In this document: in pieces, positions 19,101 to 28,300 of the stretch
Layout: every line of letters begins with the position of its first letter
Position numbering within the stretch: the stretch's first letter is position 1
Assembly: GCA_044841755.1 (NCBI GenBank)
Contig: JAXOFM010000001.1
Span: 248,001 to 312,000, forward strand
Direction of reading: 5' to 3'
DNA length: 64,000 nt
Source of the DNA: CAZAPO01 sp044841755
GTDB lineage: Bacteria; Bacteroidota; Bacteroidia; Flavobacteriales; Flavobacteriaceae
Made by a program: the position numbers and the translations under genes
The notes under the pieces: model-generated
Told to the model about the DNA's origin: nothing
What the model saw: the letters and a program-made list of their open reading frames with translations, nothing else
Database searches by the model: none

Positions 19101-21069
19101 TTAAATAAACTGTACCTACATCACCATTAACATGATCATTATCTTCTACTATTTTATATTTTCTATCAATTCTTGTTAATGAAGTAGTGATTCCCGAAGC
19201 AATTGTTACCGTATTAGTACTTGAACCAGAAAAAGCACCATTATCATTTCCCCATACCAAAAAATCGCCATCTTTAGTAAACTCACTAGTATTTATACTA
19301 TTAGTAGCATAAACGCCTCCTAATCCAATGGTAACTTCATTAGTTAAGTTAAGTGTTTTTGATTGTTTTTGGTTTAAATCTGAAATAGAGTCTCTTCCTA
19401 TTCCTGCTACATGATAATTAAAACCAGTGTTCCCGGAAACATCCCAAACTGTGTTGTCAAAAGAATTTATATAATCTTTCTGCGCTTCGGTTGAAGCACC
19501 TAAAGTGACACCATACTTGATAGCCAGGTAAGATTCTACTTTTTGTCTATCTGCAGCACTCAAAACTTCACTAAAAGTAAATACTTCGGCTACTTTTCCA
19601 TTTAAACTACCTGGTATATCATAATTTCTACCAATCCAATAGTCGCTTCCATCAATCTCCGTAAAAGAAACATCAGAAACATTGCTAGTGGTTTGTAAAA
19701 CTGAATTGTATAGTATTTCTTGTCCTGTTGGAGATGAAGATGCATTATTCCTAATATTAATTATTCCAGTTCCAGAATATGTTTTGGAGGTGCTTGTTTC
19801 GGCATCACCATTAAAACTTCCTCCTTCAGGAACGTCCTGATTATAGGATATTATTTCATCTGTAAACTCTGAAGAATAATTCCCAAGACCTACTCCTGTT
19901 TTATCTCCAGCGCTACCTGAATCTGTACCTGCAAATATCGTTTCGCCACTTGATGAATTACTCATTGCAACATCTGGTTGCATCACAATAAATATTTCTT
20001 GATTATAAAACCCGCTAATAGGAGTGTCATCATTGTACATATATTGTTCAGTAGCTCCACCATCATTTTCGAAATCAACTACCGGGTTATAATTTATATT
20101 TTCTGCAGCTGTATCATAATATGTTGGTTCTTTACCTGTAACAGTAGTTGCATCCTTTCCGTTTGTACCTAGGTCTTCCCAATCGGTAAGTGCTGAACCA
20201 GAGGTAACAATCCCTCTGGTAGACTTTAGCCATAGTTTAAAGTTAGCAGTAATACCTCCAGGTCCTGGTATATTTTCATTAAACATTTCGGCAGACACCT
20301 TAAAAGTAAAGGTAGTATTGTCTGTATTACTAACACTAATAACAGAAGATTGGGTACCCGTTCCTGCAACTGGTCCTGTAAATGTTACATCAATTACTAT
20401 ATAATAATATGGTTCGAGTCCAGTCCAAGGAATTGGATAAGGAGATGAAACTGCAAAGTCTGAATTAGAACTTGACAACGCTGTTATATCTAAATCGCAA
20501 CTTCCAATATTAGCAACAGCATATCTTCTAGTAACTACTGCTCCCTCTTCGACAACACCAAAATAGGTGTTATTACTCTCTGAAGTTGTGGTATCTCCAT
20601 GGAAAATATCTCCAAAAGGGTAGTCTGCACCAAAAACATATATTTCTGGAGAAGAATTTACTTCAAGAGTAAACGTAAAATCTGCTTGATCTTTAATCTC
20701 TACTGTTACTAAAGTACTTACTGTTGAACAGTTAGGTGTAATATTCTCAATAGAAAAGTCTAGAAACTTCTTTCCTCCATTGCAACCCTCTGGCTTTATA
20801 TTTCTTTTAGGGTTATTAGGATCAATGTCAAAACCTGTAGTATTTGATATATCAACATCTTGAATCTTCAATTTTTTACAATTTGAAAAATCAACATTAG
20901 TAATTCTAAAATCTAAGCTTGTTCCTGCATTTATAGTAACTGTAGAACCTTGAGTAACAACTGCTCCTCCTAGTACCTCTAATTGCATAGTTTGAGCAAG
21001 CGTCTTTTGTCCTATCAAAGACAAAAGGCAAATTACTCCAAAAAATAAGTTTCGAAGTTGGGGCTTCAT
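16183..21069 (-). CDS. Large T9SS-secreted surface protein with LamG-like domains
   Basis: 1628 residues. Signal peptide 1-25 ending KTLAQ. An anchor-type beta-sandwich lies at about 150-255 (FGVVEEGAVVTRRYAVANIG, a choice-of-anchor D-like pattern). A concanavalin-like region follows at about 270-570 (LKLWLKS-type opening, ending VESYLAIKYGVTLG). A LamG domain sits at about 770-910 (DFTISAWVKC, then DDGKWHHTTFIYNSGTILLYVDGV). A long Thr/Ser/Asn-rich region follows, and then a C-terminal type A T9SS sorting domain (LYNIIGQKIRQLDF, SSGIYILKLKTSKGVITRKI). It should cross the outer membrane by T9SS and be anchored or released at the surface, with carbohydrate or matrix binding as the likely role. 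No catalytic domain is seen. Confidence 0.88.
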   Translation of the reverse strand: MKPQLRNLFFGVICLLSLIGQKTLAQTMQLEVLGGAVVTQGSTVTINAGTSLDFRITNVDFSNCKKLKIQDVDISNTTGFDIDPNNPKRNIKPEGCNGGKKFLDFSIENITPNCSTVSTLVTVEIKDQADFTFTLEVNSSPEIYVFGADYPFGDIFHGDTTTSESNNTYFGVVEEGAVVTRRYAVANIGSCDLDITALSSSNSDFAVSSPYPIPWTGLEPYYYIVIDVTFTGPVAGTGTQSSVISVSNTDNTTFTFKVSAEMFNENIPGPGGITANFKLWLKSTRGIVTSGSALTDWEDLGTNGKDATTVTGKEPTYYDTAAENINYNPVVDFENDGGATEQYMYNDDTPISGFYNQEIFIVMQPDVAMSNSSSGETIFAGTDSGSAGDKTGVGLGNYSSEFTDEIISYNQDVPEGGSFNGDAETSTSKTYSGTGIINIRNNASSSPTGQEILYNSVLQTTSNVSDVSFTEIDGSDYWIGRNYDIPGSLNGKVAEVFTFSEVLSAADRQKVESYLAIKYGVTLGASTEAQKDYINSFDNTVWDVSGNTGFNYHVAGIGRDSISDLNQKQSKTLNLTNEVTIGLGGVYATNSINTSEFTKDGDFLVWGNDNGAFSGSSTNTVTIASGITTSLTRIDRKYKIVEDNDHVNGDVGTVYLTIPTAAFSGFSKTSTEEYALIVADNSNFANGDIIDVIPLRSEDAGVTLQTFYNFDGTKYFTFGKVAKLSDNHSISFASGDYMVGEYALNLNTDDFTISAWVKCAANASDRTIMAKGEKLQIRLNPIGNVEVYIDDEVTPRYTSDMDLDDGKWHHTTFIYNSGTILLYVDGVLDKSVQNIVHPSPNSNHFSIGALYIDKDNISNYLLGEIDEVVVWDVALTENQLRYVMNQEIERYDDSGTDYIQGKLLPQGASSNEIVSIPWSSLRVYYDFNNFYGSTVEGLTDDRFFIRLNYLNKTKTMLDDQTAPLPYVSAADGAWDTATTWSNNADVMVPNSLSLDGSTIIDWHTVQIGHNITSGDRDISVFGLVQTAGTLTIADPNDAQDETNTGQALNVTNYLEIDGVIDLIGESQLVQTEGSVLDADSGGYIERDQQGTANGFNYNYWSSSVAPISGNTGTRGTGVSSSNADHTLTGVLNDGTTSSSYATLTFNNSYTAADSNTPTTPRTVSTYWMYTFYGAADDYNAWSAINENSALKAGEGFTMKGTSGSTSISTNQNYVFKGLPNNGDFTLPLDKSSGDVDRLIGNPYPSAMDATEFILDNMSIADGGNNTNGTIFNGALYFWDHFGEENTHALNGYVGGYATRNLTGGTAAISNDNRINNTSDGGSPATGTKVPGQYIPVNQGFFVTTELDGFDNDNGSAITTVNGGNIEFKNSQRAFITEQVVTDSQFLRNNNSGKKKAQEQINNEAQVKPTLNIVYDSPLGYHRELLLGARAVATTNFDIGYDAFMIDVNEEDMYWLINDSKFVIQGVNEIRHLQEFPIGVKVNQDGIVTIRMESIEGVEEHVDVVLLDKETGNYHSIKKSPFMLTLAAGKYDNRFAIVFNELEGEEKLEEEVINGIELKIYYDKNTSEIAVNHNQDLKIFRTDLYNIIGQKIRQLDFTNHRAHVSLSSGIYILKLKTSKGVITRKIKIQ

Positions 21070-21389
21070 AGGTTCAAATATTTATTGTTCCTCCAACCTA
21101 TTTTACCGATAAAAAGCAAATTGACTCGATAAACATACAAAAAATACCGATAAAATGCATGTATTTGTGAAAAAATCAACTTTTTTCAATTACACATAAG
21201 ATAAAGACTACAAATAATAGTGTTTAGAATCGTTTTTATCTAGTGTTAAAAGTATAATAGTAAAATGATAATTCATCTAGTTATTAATCAACTTTGTTAA
21301 AGATAATTAATGAATTATCAATGGTATTTATCAATGGTTTTTCATTTATTATCAATACCTTAGTTAGCATCTCAACTAAAAATAGTAAA
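21070..21389. other. 320-base divergent intergenic region
   Basis: Apart from the three direct repeats near the T9SS gene, the part near the amidohydrolase gene holds an 11-base inverted repeat (21266-21276 and 21310-21320) and a tandem direct repeat ttatcaatggt at 21315-21325 and 21328-21338. A longer in-frame extension of the amidohydrolase frame reaches back to 21294 but would cover these elements and place residues before the signal peptide, so I treat it as leader. Confidence 0.45.
21106..21160 (-). promoter_or_regulatory. Three direct repeats upstream of the T9SS protein gene
   Basis: Three tandem motif copies on the plus strand: ccgataaaaagcaa at 21106-21119, ctcgataaacatac at 21125-21138 and ccgataaaatgcat at 21147-21160, spaced 19 and 22 bases, roughly two helical turns. 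The last copy is identical over 14 bases to 13037-13050, upstream of the small peptide gene. The position 37-91 bases before the start of the minus-strand gene suits an activator site. Confidence 0.55.
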
Positions 21390-22967
21390 ATGAAGCGCAT
21401 ATTATTTCTTCTGATTTTCACTTCAATATTTATTAGCTGCAATTCTTCAATCGAGTATGACATTATTATTAAAAATGGAACTATTCTCGACGGAAAAGGA
21501 AAAGAATCCTATCAAGGAGATATTGGAATTAAAGATGATATTATTATGACCATAGGAAATTTATCTAATGCTGTAACTCAACGTTCAATAGATGCTAGCA
21601 ATCTTGTTGTTTCTCCAGGTTTTATTGATCTACATGCCCATTTAGACCCTATTATGAGATTATCAAATTGTGAAAGTCACGTAAGACAAGGAGTGACTAC
21701 AAGTCTTGGAGGTCCAGATGGATCTAGTCCTTGGCCTTTTGGTCATTATCTGGATAGCTTAGAAAAAATTGGTGTAGGGATGAATGTTGCCTATTTAATT
21801 GGACATAATACTGTTAGAAAGAACATAATGAATCTAGACAATAGAGCTCCAACTGAAGATGAGCTTTCAAAAATGAAAGAACAAATTTCAACAGCAATGG
21901 ATGAAGGTGCATATGGTATTTCAACTGGGCTTAAATATTTACCTGGAAGCTTTTCTAAGGTTGACGAAGTTATCACCTTATCAAAAGAAGCCTCTAAAAA
22001 AGGAGGTGTTTATACCTCTCATTTAAGGGACGAGGGTCTTGGTGTTCTTGATGCAGTGAATGAAGCTATTACAATTTCTGAAAAAGCAGATATTTCAGTA
22101 ATACTAACACATCATAAAATTATAGGTAAACCAATGTGGGGACAAAGTGGTAAAACTCTTGCAATGGTTGACTCAGCCAGAGCCAAAGGACTCGATATTA
22201 AAATTGATCAATATCCTTATGCAGCAAGCCATACAGGGATTTCTGTATTGATTCCTGCTTGGGCCAGAGCAGGAGGTAACGATGCTTTTATTGAGCGCGT
22301 TTCCAAACCAGTTCTAAAAGATAGTATTAAAGCGGGCATCGTGTTTAATATACTCAACGACAGAGGTGGTGATGACTTAGATCGTGTACAATTTGCAAAG
22401 GTAAGTTGGGATAAAAGCCTAGAAGGAAAAACATTAAAGTATTGGTGCGAGCAAAAAGGAATGGAACCAACTGTAGAAAATGGTGCAGAATTGGTCATTG
22501 AAGCCCAAATGAACGGAGGAGCTTCGTGCGTATTTCATGCAATGCATGAAAGCGATGTAGAAAACATCATGGCACATCCTCAAACTATGATAGCCTCAGA
22601 CGGTCGTCTTGTAAAGTTAGGTGATGGTCATCCTCACCCAAGATGGTATGGCACTTTTCCTAGAGTTTTGGGTCGCTATGTAAGAGAGAAAAAAATTATA
22701 TCTCTTTCCGAAGCGATTTATAAAATGACTTACTTTCCTGCACAATCGATTGGATTAAATGACAGAGGTTTAGTTGCTGAAGGTATGAAAGCTGATATCA
22801 CAATTTTTGATTCTAATACTATTATTGATAAATCAACTTTTGAGCAACCTCATCAGTATTCTGAAGGAATTCATTATGTTATTGTAAATGGTCAACTAGC
22901 CATCGACGATCAAGAATTTATGAATATTAAAGCTGGTAAGGTTTTGAGAAAATCATCTAAAGAGTAG
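21390..22967 (+). CDS. Amidohydrolase lipoprotein, N-acyl-D-amino-acid deacylase family
   Basis: 525 residues from ATG 21390, chosen because MKRILFLLIF...FISC is a lipoprotein signal with Cys at residue 17. The amidohydrolase barrel shows H82-A-H84 in DLHAHLDP, H211 in SHLRDEG, H241/H242 in LTHHK and D404 in IASDGR, the metal-ligand set of D-aminoacylases and dihydroorotase-like enzymes. The composite urease-like domain is split between the N-terminus (IIKNGTILDGKG) and C-terminus (ADITIFDSNT). Classical D-aminoacylases have a metal-binding Cys in a GNCG segment; the matching position here reads GGPDGSS, an Asp. The reaction is probably hydrolysis of N-acyl or cyclic amide bonds in the periplasm or on the outer membrane. 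It converges with the next gene with one base between stops. Confidence 0.82.
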   Translation: MKRILFLLIFTSIFISCNSSIEYDIIIKNGTILDGKGKESYQGDIGIKDDIIMTIGNLSNAVTQRSIDASNLVVSPGFIDLHAHLDPIMRLSNCESHVRQGVTTSLGGPDGSSPWPFGHYLDSLEKIGVGMNVAYLIGHNTVRKNIMNLDNRAPTEDELSKMKEQISTAMDEGAYGISTGLKYLPGSFSKVDEVITLSKEASKKGGVYTSHLRDEGLGVLDAVNEAITISEKADISVILTHHKIIGKPMWGQSGKTLAMVDSARAKGLDIKIDQYPYAASHTGISVLIPAWARAGGNDAFIERVSKPVLKDSIKAGIVFNILNDRGGDDLDRVQFAKVSWDKSLEGKTLKYWCEQKGMEPTVENGAELVIEAQMNGGASCVFHAMHESDVENIMAHPQTMIASDGRLVKLGDGHPHPRWYGTFPRVLGRYVREKKIISLSEAIYKMTYFPAQSIGLNDRGLVAEGMKADITIFDSNTIIDKSTFEQPHQYSEGIHYVIVNGQLAIDDQEFMNIKAGKVLRKSSKE

Positions 22968-22968
22968 A

Positions 22969-24372
22969 TTACTGAGTCGCAATCATATCTTTAAGTTCTT
23001 CAGGAAGTTTTAAATGAGGTAAGTCTTTTCTAGCCTCCATTGACTTTAATTGATCTTTACCATAATTCAAAGTGTCACCATTAAACATTACTCTCCAAAT
23101 TTTTCCTTTTTTGGATTCAGAAATATATAGTGACCCATCTGGTCCTTCAGATAAACCCATAGGCCTATGCTTTGCATCTTGCATTTGCACAATGGTGTCA
23201 ACACCTGCAAATCCATCAGCAAAAACCTCCCAATCACCAGAAGGTTTCCCATTTTTAAATGGAACAAACGCAACGATATAACCTCCTTGAGGATATGACC
23301 CTCTATTCATAGATCCATGAAAGGCTATAAAAGCTCCATTCTTATAACGAGCTGGAAATTGATCTCCTTTATAAAACAGCAAATCATTTGGTGCCCAATG
23401 CGCAGGTAAACCCATTATTGGATCTTTATACCCCTGGGCTTCTTTTTCTCCATCACCACCATATTCTGGAGCTACTACTCTTTTATTTTTAAAATGATCA
23501 TAGTAGGTGTATGGCCAACCAAAATCATCTCCTTCGCTAATCTGCATGAACTCCTCAGCTGGCAGAACCGCATCTTGCCATTTTGAGTAAATCTTTGGAG
23601 CTCTATTATTCAAATAGTCCCTTCCATGATTTACAGCATACAAACTATTATATTCATCATTCCAAGTGATACCAACCACGCTACGTATTCCTGTAGCATA
23701 TCTCACCCCATCATCTTGGGTTTGACTCAATTTGCTATCATCAAATCTCCAAATACCTCCAAGAAACTCCAATTGTGAGCATGGGTATTCTCCTTTAACT
23801 GTCGCATCTGGGTCACTGATGGTCTGTGTTAAATCTTCACAAGCATTTGTAGGTGCACTAAAAGTTACATACATACCTCCTTGGCTATCAAAAGCCAATG
23901 ATTTTGCATTGTGCCATCTAATGGGGAATCTATCTATCACCAGAATTTCAGGTTTTCCTTCTGGAATCAATTTTGAAGGATCTAACTTCTGTCTATAAAT
24001 AACTCTCTCTGAACTAAAGTACAAGTATCCTTTATGGATTCGCATTTCTGTTGCAAAACTTCCATCATTAGGATAATCACCAAATCTTTGAACAATATCA
24101 GCTTTTCCATCATTATCTGTATCTCTTATGGCAACATTACCTAATCTCCCTTCAGTTATTTTAAGTTTAATATAAATATCTCCATTATTATTAACTGCCA
24201 AATGCCTCGAAGGTCCAACGCTATCAACAACAACTAGTGCTCCAAATCCATCAGGTAAAAAAAGCCCTCCATTATCTTTATCTGGTTGAGGAATCACCAA
24301 TGAGCTTTCATCATTACAACCCATTAAAAAGATTATGATAAAACATTTCAATAAAAAAAATTTGAATTTCAT
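22969..24372 (-). CDS. PQQ-dependent sugar (sorbosone) dehydrogenase-like lipoprotein
   Basis: 467 residues. Lipoprotein signal with Cys at residue 19 (FLMGCND). The rest is a six-bladed beta-propeller of the GDH/sorbosone dehydrogenase type: SLAFDSQGGMYVTFSAPTN near the middle, AVNHGRDYLN, GLPAHWAPNDLLFYKGDQFP, AFHGSMNRGSYPQGGYI and the C-terminal GLSEGPDGSLYISESKKG. Such propellers oxidise sugars or sugar derivatives with PQQ and calcium, although many Bacteroidota members are uncharacterised and may be propeller binding proteins. No PQQ biosynthesis genes are in the window. Confidence 0.8.
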   Translation of the reverse strand: MKFKFFLLKCFIIIFLMGCNDESSLVIPQPDKDNGGLFLPDGFGALVVVDSVGPSRHLAVNNNGDIYIKLKITEGRLGNVAIRDTDNDGKADIVQRFGDYPNDGSFATEMRIHKGYLYFSSERVIYRQKLDPSKLIPEGKPEILVIDRFPIRWHNAKSLAFDSQGGMYVTFSAPTNACEDLTQTISDPDATVKGEYPCSQLEFLGGIWRFDDSKLSQTQDDGVRYATGIRSVVGITWNDEYNSLYAVNHGRDYLNNRAPKIYSKWQDAVLPAEEFMQISEGDDFGWPYTYYDHFKNKRVVAPEYGGDGEKEAQGYKDPIMGLPAHWAPNDLLFYKGDQFPARYKNGAFIAFHGSMNRGSYPQGGYIVAFVPFKNGKPSGDWEVFADGFAGVDTIVQMQDAKHRPMGLSEGPDGSLYISESKKGKIWRVMFNGDTLNYGKDQLKSMEARKDLPHLKLPEELKDMIATQ

Positions 24373-24503
24373 TTAGGTTGGTTGATAAATTAAGTATGCA
24401 AAATAGCGAATTCTTATTTAACAAATTCCAATTTCATTAACTCCAAAAATATTTTATAGATTGCAATAGAAAATACCTTTTACAAAGATTAAATTAACTA
24501 ATA

Positions 24504-25388
24504 ATGAGAGTTTTATCAATTATAAAACCTTGCTTTTTAAAATTTACATTTCTTTTATTCACTACAAGTATTTATTCTCAAAGTATTCCAATTGTTAAGA
24601 AAGTAACTTTTGAAGATACTACTCGAGAATATCTACTATACGTTCCAAAAAAATTGTCTGTTAAGAAATCAGTTCCACTTTTAATTTGCTTACATGGTTA
24701 CGGTGACTCTGCTTATATGTTCATGTATAATACAAAGTTTAATAACATTGCTGAAAGAGAAAATTTTATCGCAGTTTATCCACAAGGAACTCTATTCAGG
24801 GATAGTCCATTTTGGAATACGTTAGGTTATGGTAGGAGTAATATAAACGATCTTGGTTTTTTAGAAAGCCTAGTTAAAGATATCTCCAAAGAATACAATA
24901 TTGACCAATCTAGAATTTATGCTGCTGGCATGTCTAATGGTGGTTTTATGGCAATGGAACTTGCATGTAGTTTAAGTGATATCTTCGCCGCAGTTGCATC
25001 TGTCACAGGAACTATGACAAATAAATTATACGAATCATGTAACCCTTTAGAAAATGTTTCTGTATTGCAAATTCATGGTACTTTAGATAGACAAATCTTA
25101 TATGCTGGAAATAAAGAATGGTCAATATCAGTACCAACACTACTTGAATTTTGGTGTAAAACCAATAAGCTAAATGAGATTCCAAAAATTAAAACTTACA
25201 GAGGTAAATCACCATTCAATATCACTAAACACTCCTATTTAGGTGATAGAAAAAATAAAACCGAAGTTGTACATTTCAAAATTGAAAAAGGTGAACATCA
25301 ATGGTATAATTTTAACTTATCAGACAGTAATACAACCAGTGAACTTGTCTGGAGTTTTCTTTCAAAGAAAAGTAAAAAGTCTAACTAG
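24504..25388 (+). CDS. Secreted esterase, PHB-depolymerase/feruloyl esterase-like
   Basis: 294 residues. Signal peptide 1-26 ending SIYSQ. An alpha/beta-hydrolase fold with oxyanion segment ICLHGYGDSA at 61-70, nucleophile S144 in AGMSNGG, likely acid D195 in HGTLDRQ and H265 in GEHQW. This is the compact LpqC/CE1-like esterase family, which releases phenolic acids, acetyl groups or hydroxyalkanoate oligomers. The GxSxGG form and the short length favour an esterase over a lipase. It converges with the VCBS gene after eight bases. The substrate is unknown. Confidence 0.82.
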   Translation: MRVLSIIKPCFLKFTFLLFTTSIYSQSIPIVKKVTFEDTTREYLLYVPKKLSVKKSVPLLICLHGYGDSAYMFMYNTKFNNIAERENFIAVYPQGTLFRDSPFWNTLGYGRSNINDLGFLESLVKDISKEYNIDQSRIYAAGMSNGGFMAMELACSLSDIFAAVASVTGTMTNKLYESCNPLENVSVLQIHGTLDRQILYAGNKEWSISVPTLLEFWCKTNKLNEIPKIKTYRGKSPFNITKHSYLGDRKNKTEVVHFKIEKGEHQWYNFNLSDSNTTSELVWSFLSKKSKKSN

Positions 25389-25396
25389 AATTATAG

Positions 25397-28300
25397 TTAC
25401 TTAATTTCTATAGCTTGCAAGTAATCACTATTTTTTGCAATCAATACCATTTCTTTGTCACCTACTTTTATAGTAGACATATCCTTAACATCACCTGGAG
25501 CAAAAAATCCACTCTCCATTGAGGTTTGTGGTATAAAATTACCTTGACCATCCCCTAGCATCAATAATCCAAACGCTGCATCATTTCTAGTAGTTTCAAT
25601 TTCTGAAACATGTAAGTTTCCAGCTAATAAAGCATCTGCATTTCCATCATCATTAAAGTCTCTAACAATAAACCTATTAATACTTGATAATTGCGCCTGA
25701 GTTGGCAAATTATGAATAATAAACTTTCCATTATCATTCTCTAAATAGATACTGCTAAAAGATTTGACTTGATAATGCGTAGCTTTTCTCAGATCTGTTT
25801 TAGTATAAATATCAACTAAAGTAGCTTCTGAGAAACTTTCATAATCTTTAAATTTACTCTTTATAGCTGGTATTTGCTGAGAAGAGCATTCTCTTCCTCT
25901 AACCGGATATTGCTCTCCTTCATTATAATAACTTAAAACTAAATCATTCTTATTGTTTTTATCAAAATCGTTGACAAATAACTCGAAAGGTTCATCTTCA
26001 GTCGCTTGATATTTATAATTTAAACCGTTATTCCCTACTAAATAATCCATATCACCATCATTATCAAAATCACCTTGTTCAATACTCCACCACCAAGCTG
26101 TTTGATCTTCTGTGATACCCATTTTTTCTGAAATATCTTTAAACGAATCATTAATGTTGACGAACACATGAATTGGCATCCACTCTCCAACAATTATGAA
26201 ATCTTCTTTCCCGTCTCCATTTACATCAGTTATTACAGCATCTGTAGCCATACCAAAGCTTTTTAGATCTGGAGCAACTCTATCTGTTACATCATCAAAT
26301 TTAGCATCTGCACTACTTGAAACATTATATAAAATGGTTGAGCTAACCGCTTCAGGGTAATTCCTTGGTTGTTGTCTTCCTAGTACTAATAGATCTTTCT
26401 TACCATCATCATTAAAATCAGCTTGATATACCTTTGATCCACTAGTGAAATTTTGAGGCAACGCATCTTTAGCGTAAGTAAAATTTCCTTGTCCATCATT
26501 TAGATACAAACGATCTTGAAGCAATTCAGAATTTGCATTAAACTCATAACCGCCACTTACCACATATAAATCATTATCACCATCTGCATCGGCATCAAAG
26601 ATTAATGCACCAACGTCTTCGTTCATTAGGTGTTGATCAAATACTTTAGTATCTAATTTTTCGAATTTATCAGCCGACTGAACATAAATTATTCCGGCTG
26701 CACCAGATGAAGCTCCAATATAATAATCATCCAATCCATCATTATTTAAATCTCCAACTGCAAGTGCTGGTCCAAAATGAGACATTTTATGAGGTAATAG
26801 AACTTGGTCAACAAAATCATCATAATAGTTCTCTAAATGTTGATGTTTAGGAAAAACTTCTTCTTCAACTTGAGCAAAAAGCTGACCTTTATTTGTATCA
26901 GCTTTTTCAGCTGCTAATGCTTTTTCATATTTCAAAACTAGCTTTTGGTTAGCTTTTACATTAGTTAAGGTCTCTTCTTTTCCATCCGGCCAAACCACTT
27001 TTAACTCAGAAACAACATCATCTTGGTTAAGGCCAAAGTGGAGTTCTGGTGCTACAGATGATTGAAAGCCTCTACTTAAGGTTAGCTCGTGCATTTGCGT
27101 TTGCGTTTCTGAAGTGACATAAACTCTAGCTCCTAAGGCATCTCTATTTCCTTTCGCTCCTTCAAAACTAACCATCAAATAGTTATTGTTTTCAGAGCTT
27201 TTATTTTCAAAGATCACTGCCTCGTCATCTATGTTATTTAAGACAATTTCAAGATCTCCATCATTGTCTAGATCAACATAAACAACACCATTTGAAAAAC
27301 CCGGAAACTCAATTCCCCATTCTTTATTTACTTGGTCAAAACCAAGATCTCCATCATTGCGGTAAACAAAATTATCAATCTTCTCAGATGGAATCTTTAG
27401 TGTTTCTTCTAAGAAATCAATCTCTCCAGGTTTTTTATTGTTGTATTCAATAAAAAAATCTCTATTGTTAATTTCTCTTCGTGTTCCGTTAGAAATAAAT
27501 AAATCTTTTAACCCATCGTTATCCAAATCAGCAAATAATGGTCCCCAACTCCAGTCTGTTGATGAAACTCCAGCTAATCTAGCCACATCAGAGAAACCAG
27601 GGTCTCCATCTACCATTAACCCATTATTCAACTGTAAATTATTTTGCATGTACTGGTAATGAAAGCCAGCATTCACAGTTCCCCAAAAAAGTTGAGGATT
27701 CATACTTGCCATGTTTGCTTTTTGTCGCCTGTTATTTTGAGCCATCATATCAACTTGAATGATGTCAAGAAGTTGATCATTATTATAATCAGCAATGTCA
27801 ACTCCCATACCATAAAATGCCGTATGCGCTGTTAGTTCTTTAACTTTTTCAGAAAAAGTACCATCCCCATTATTGATGTAAAATAAATCTGGAGAACTAA
27901 AATCGTTAGAAATATACACATCCGGGTAACCGTCATTGTTTACATCTCCAACTGTTGCGCTAAGTGATAATCCAAATGTTCTTATTCCAGCCTCTTCACT
28001 AACATCTACAAATGCACTTCCATCGTTTCTATATAGTTTATCGGTTTCTTCATCTTTAACATAGCCCATTTTAAATTTATAATAGCTATTGGGTGCATTA
28101 AATGCTGTTGGAGGATAATTAGCTACATATAGATCAAGATCTCCATCAAGGTCATAGTCAAAAAACGTTGCTTGAACACTATTTCCTATATCAGCTATAC
28201 CATATTCTTTTGCCTTTTCAGAAAAAGTATTATCTCCGTTATTAATAAAAAGCTGGTTTTCTTTTACACCATCTTTCCCCGCAACAGAACAATAAATATC

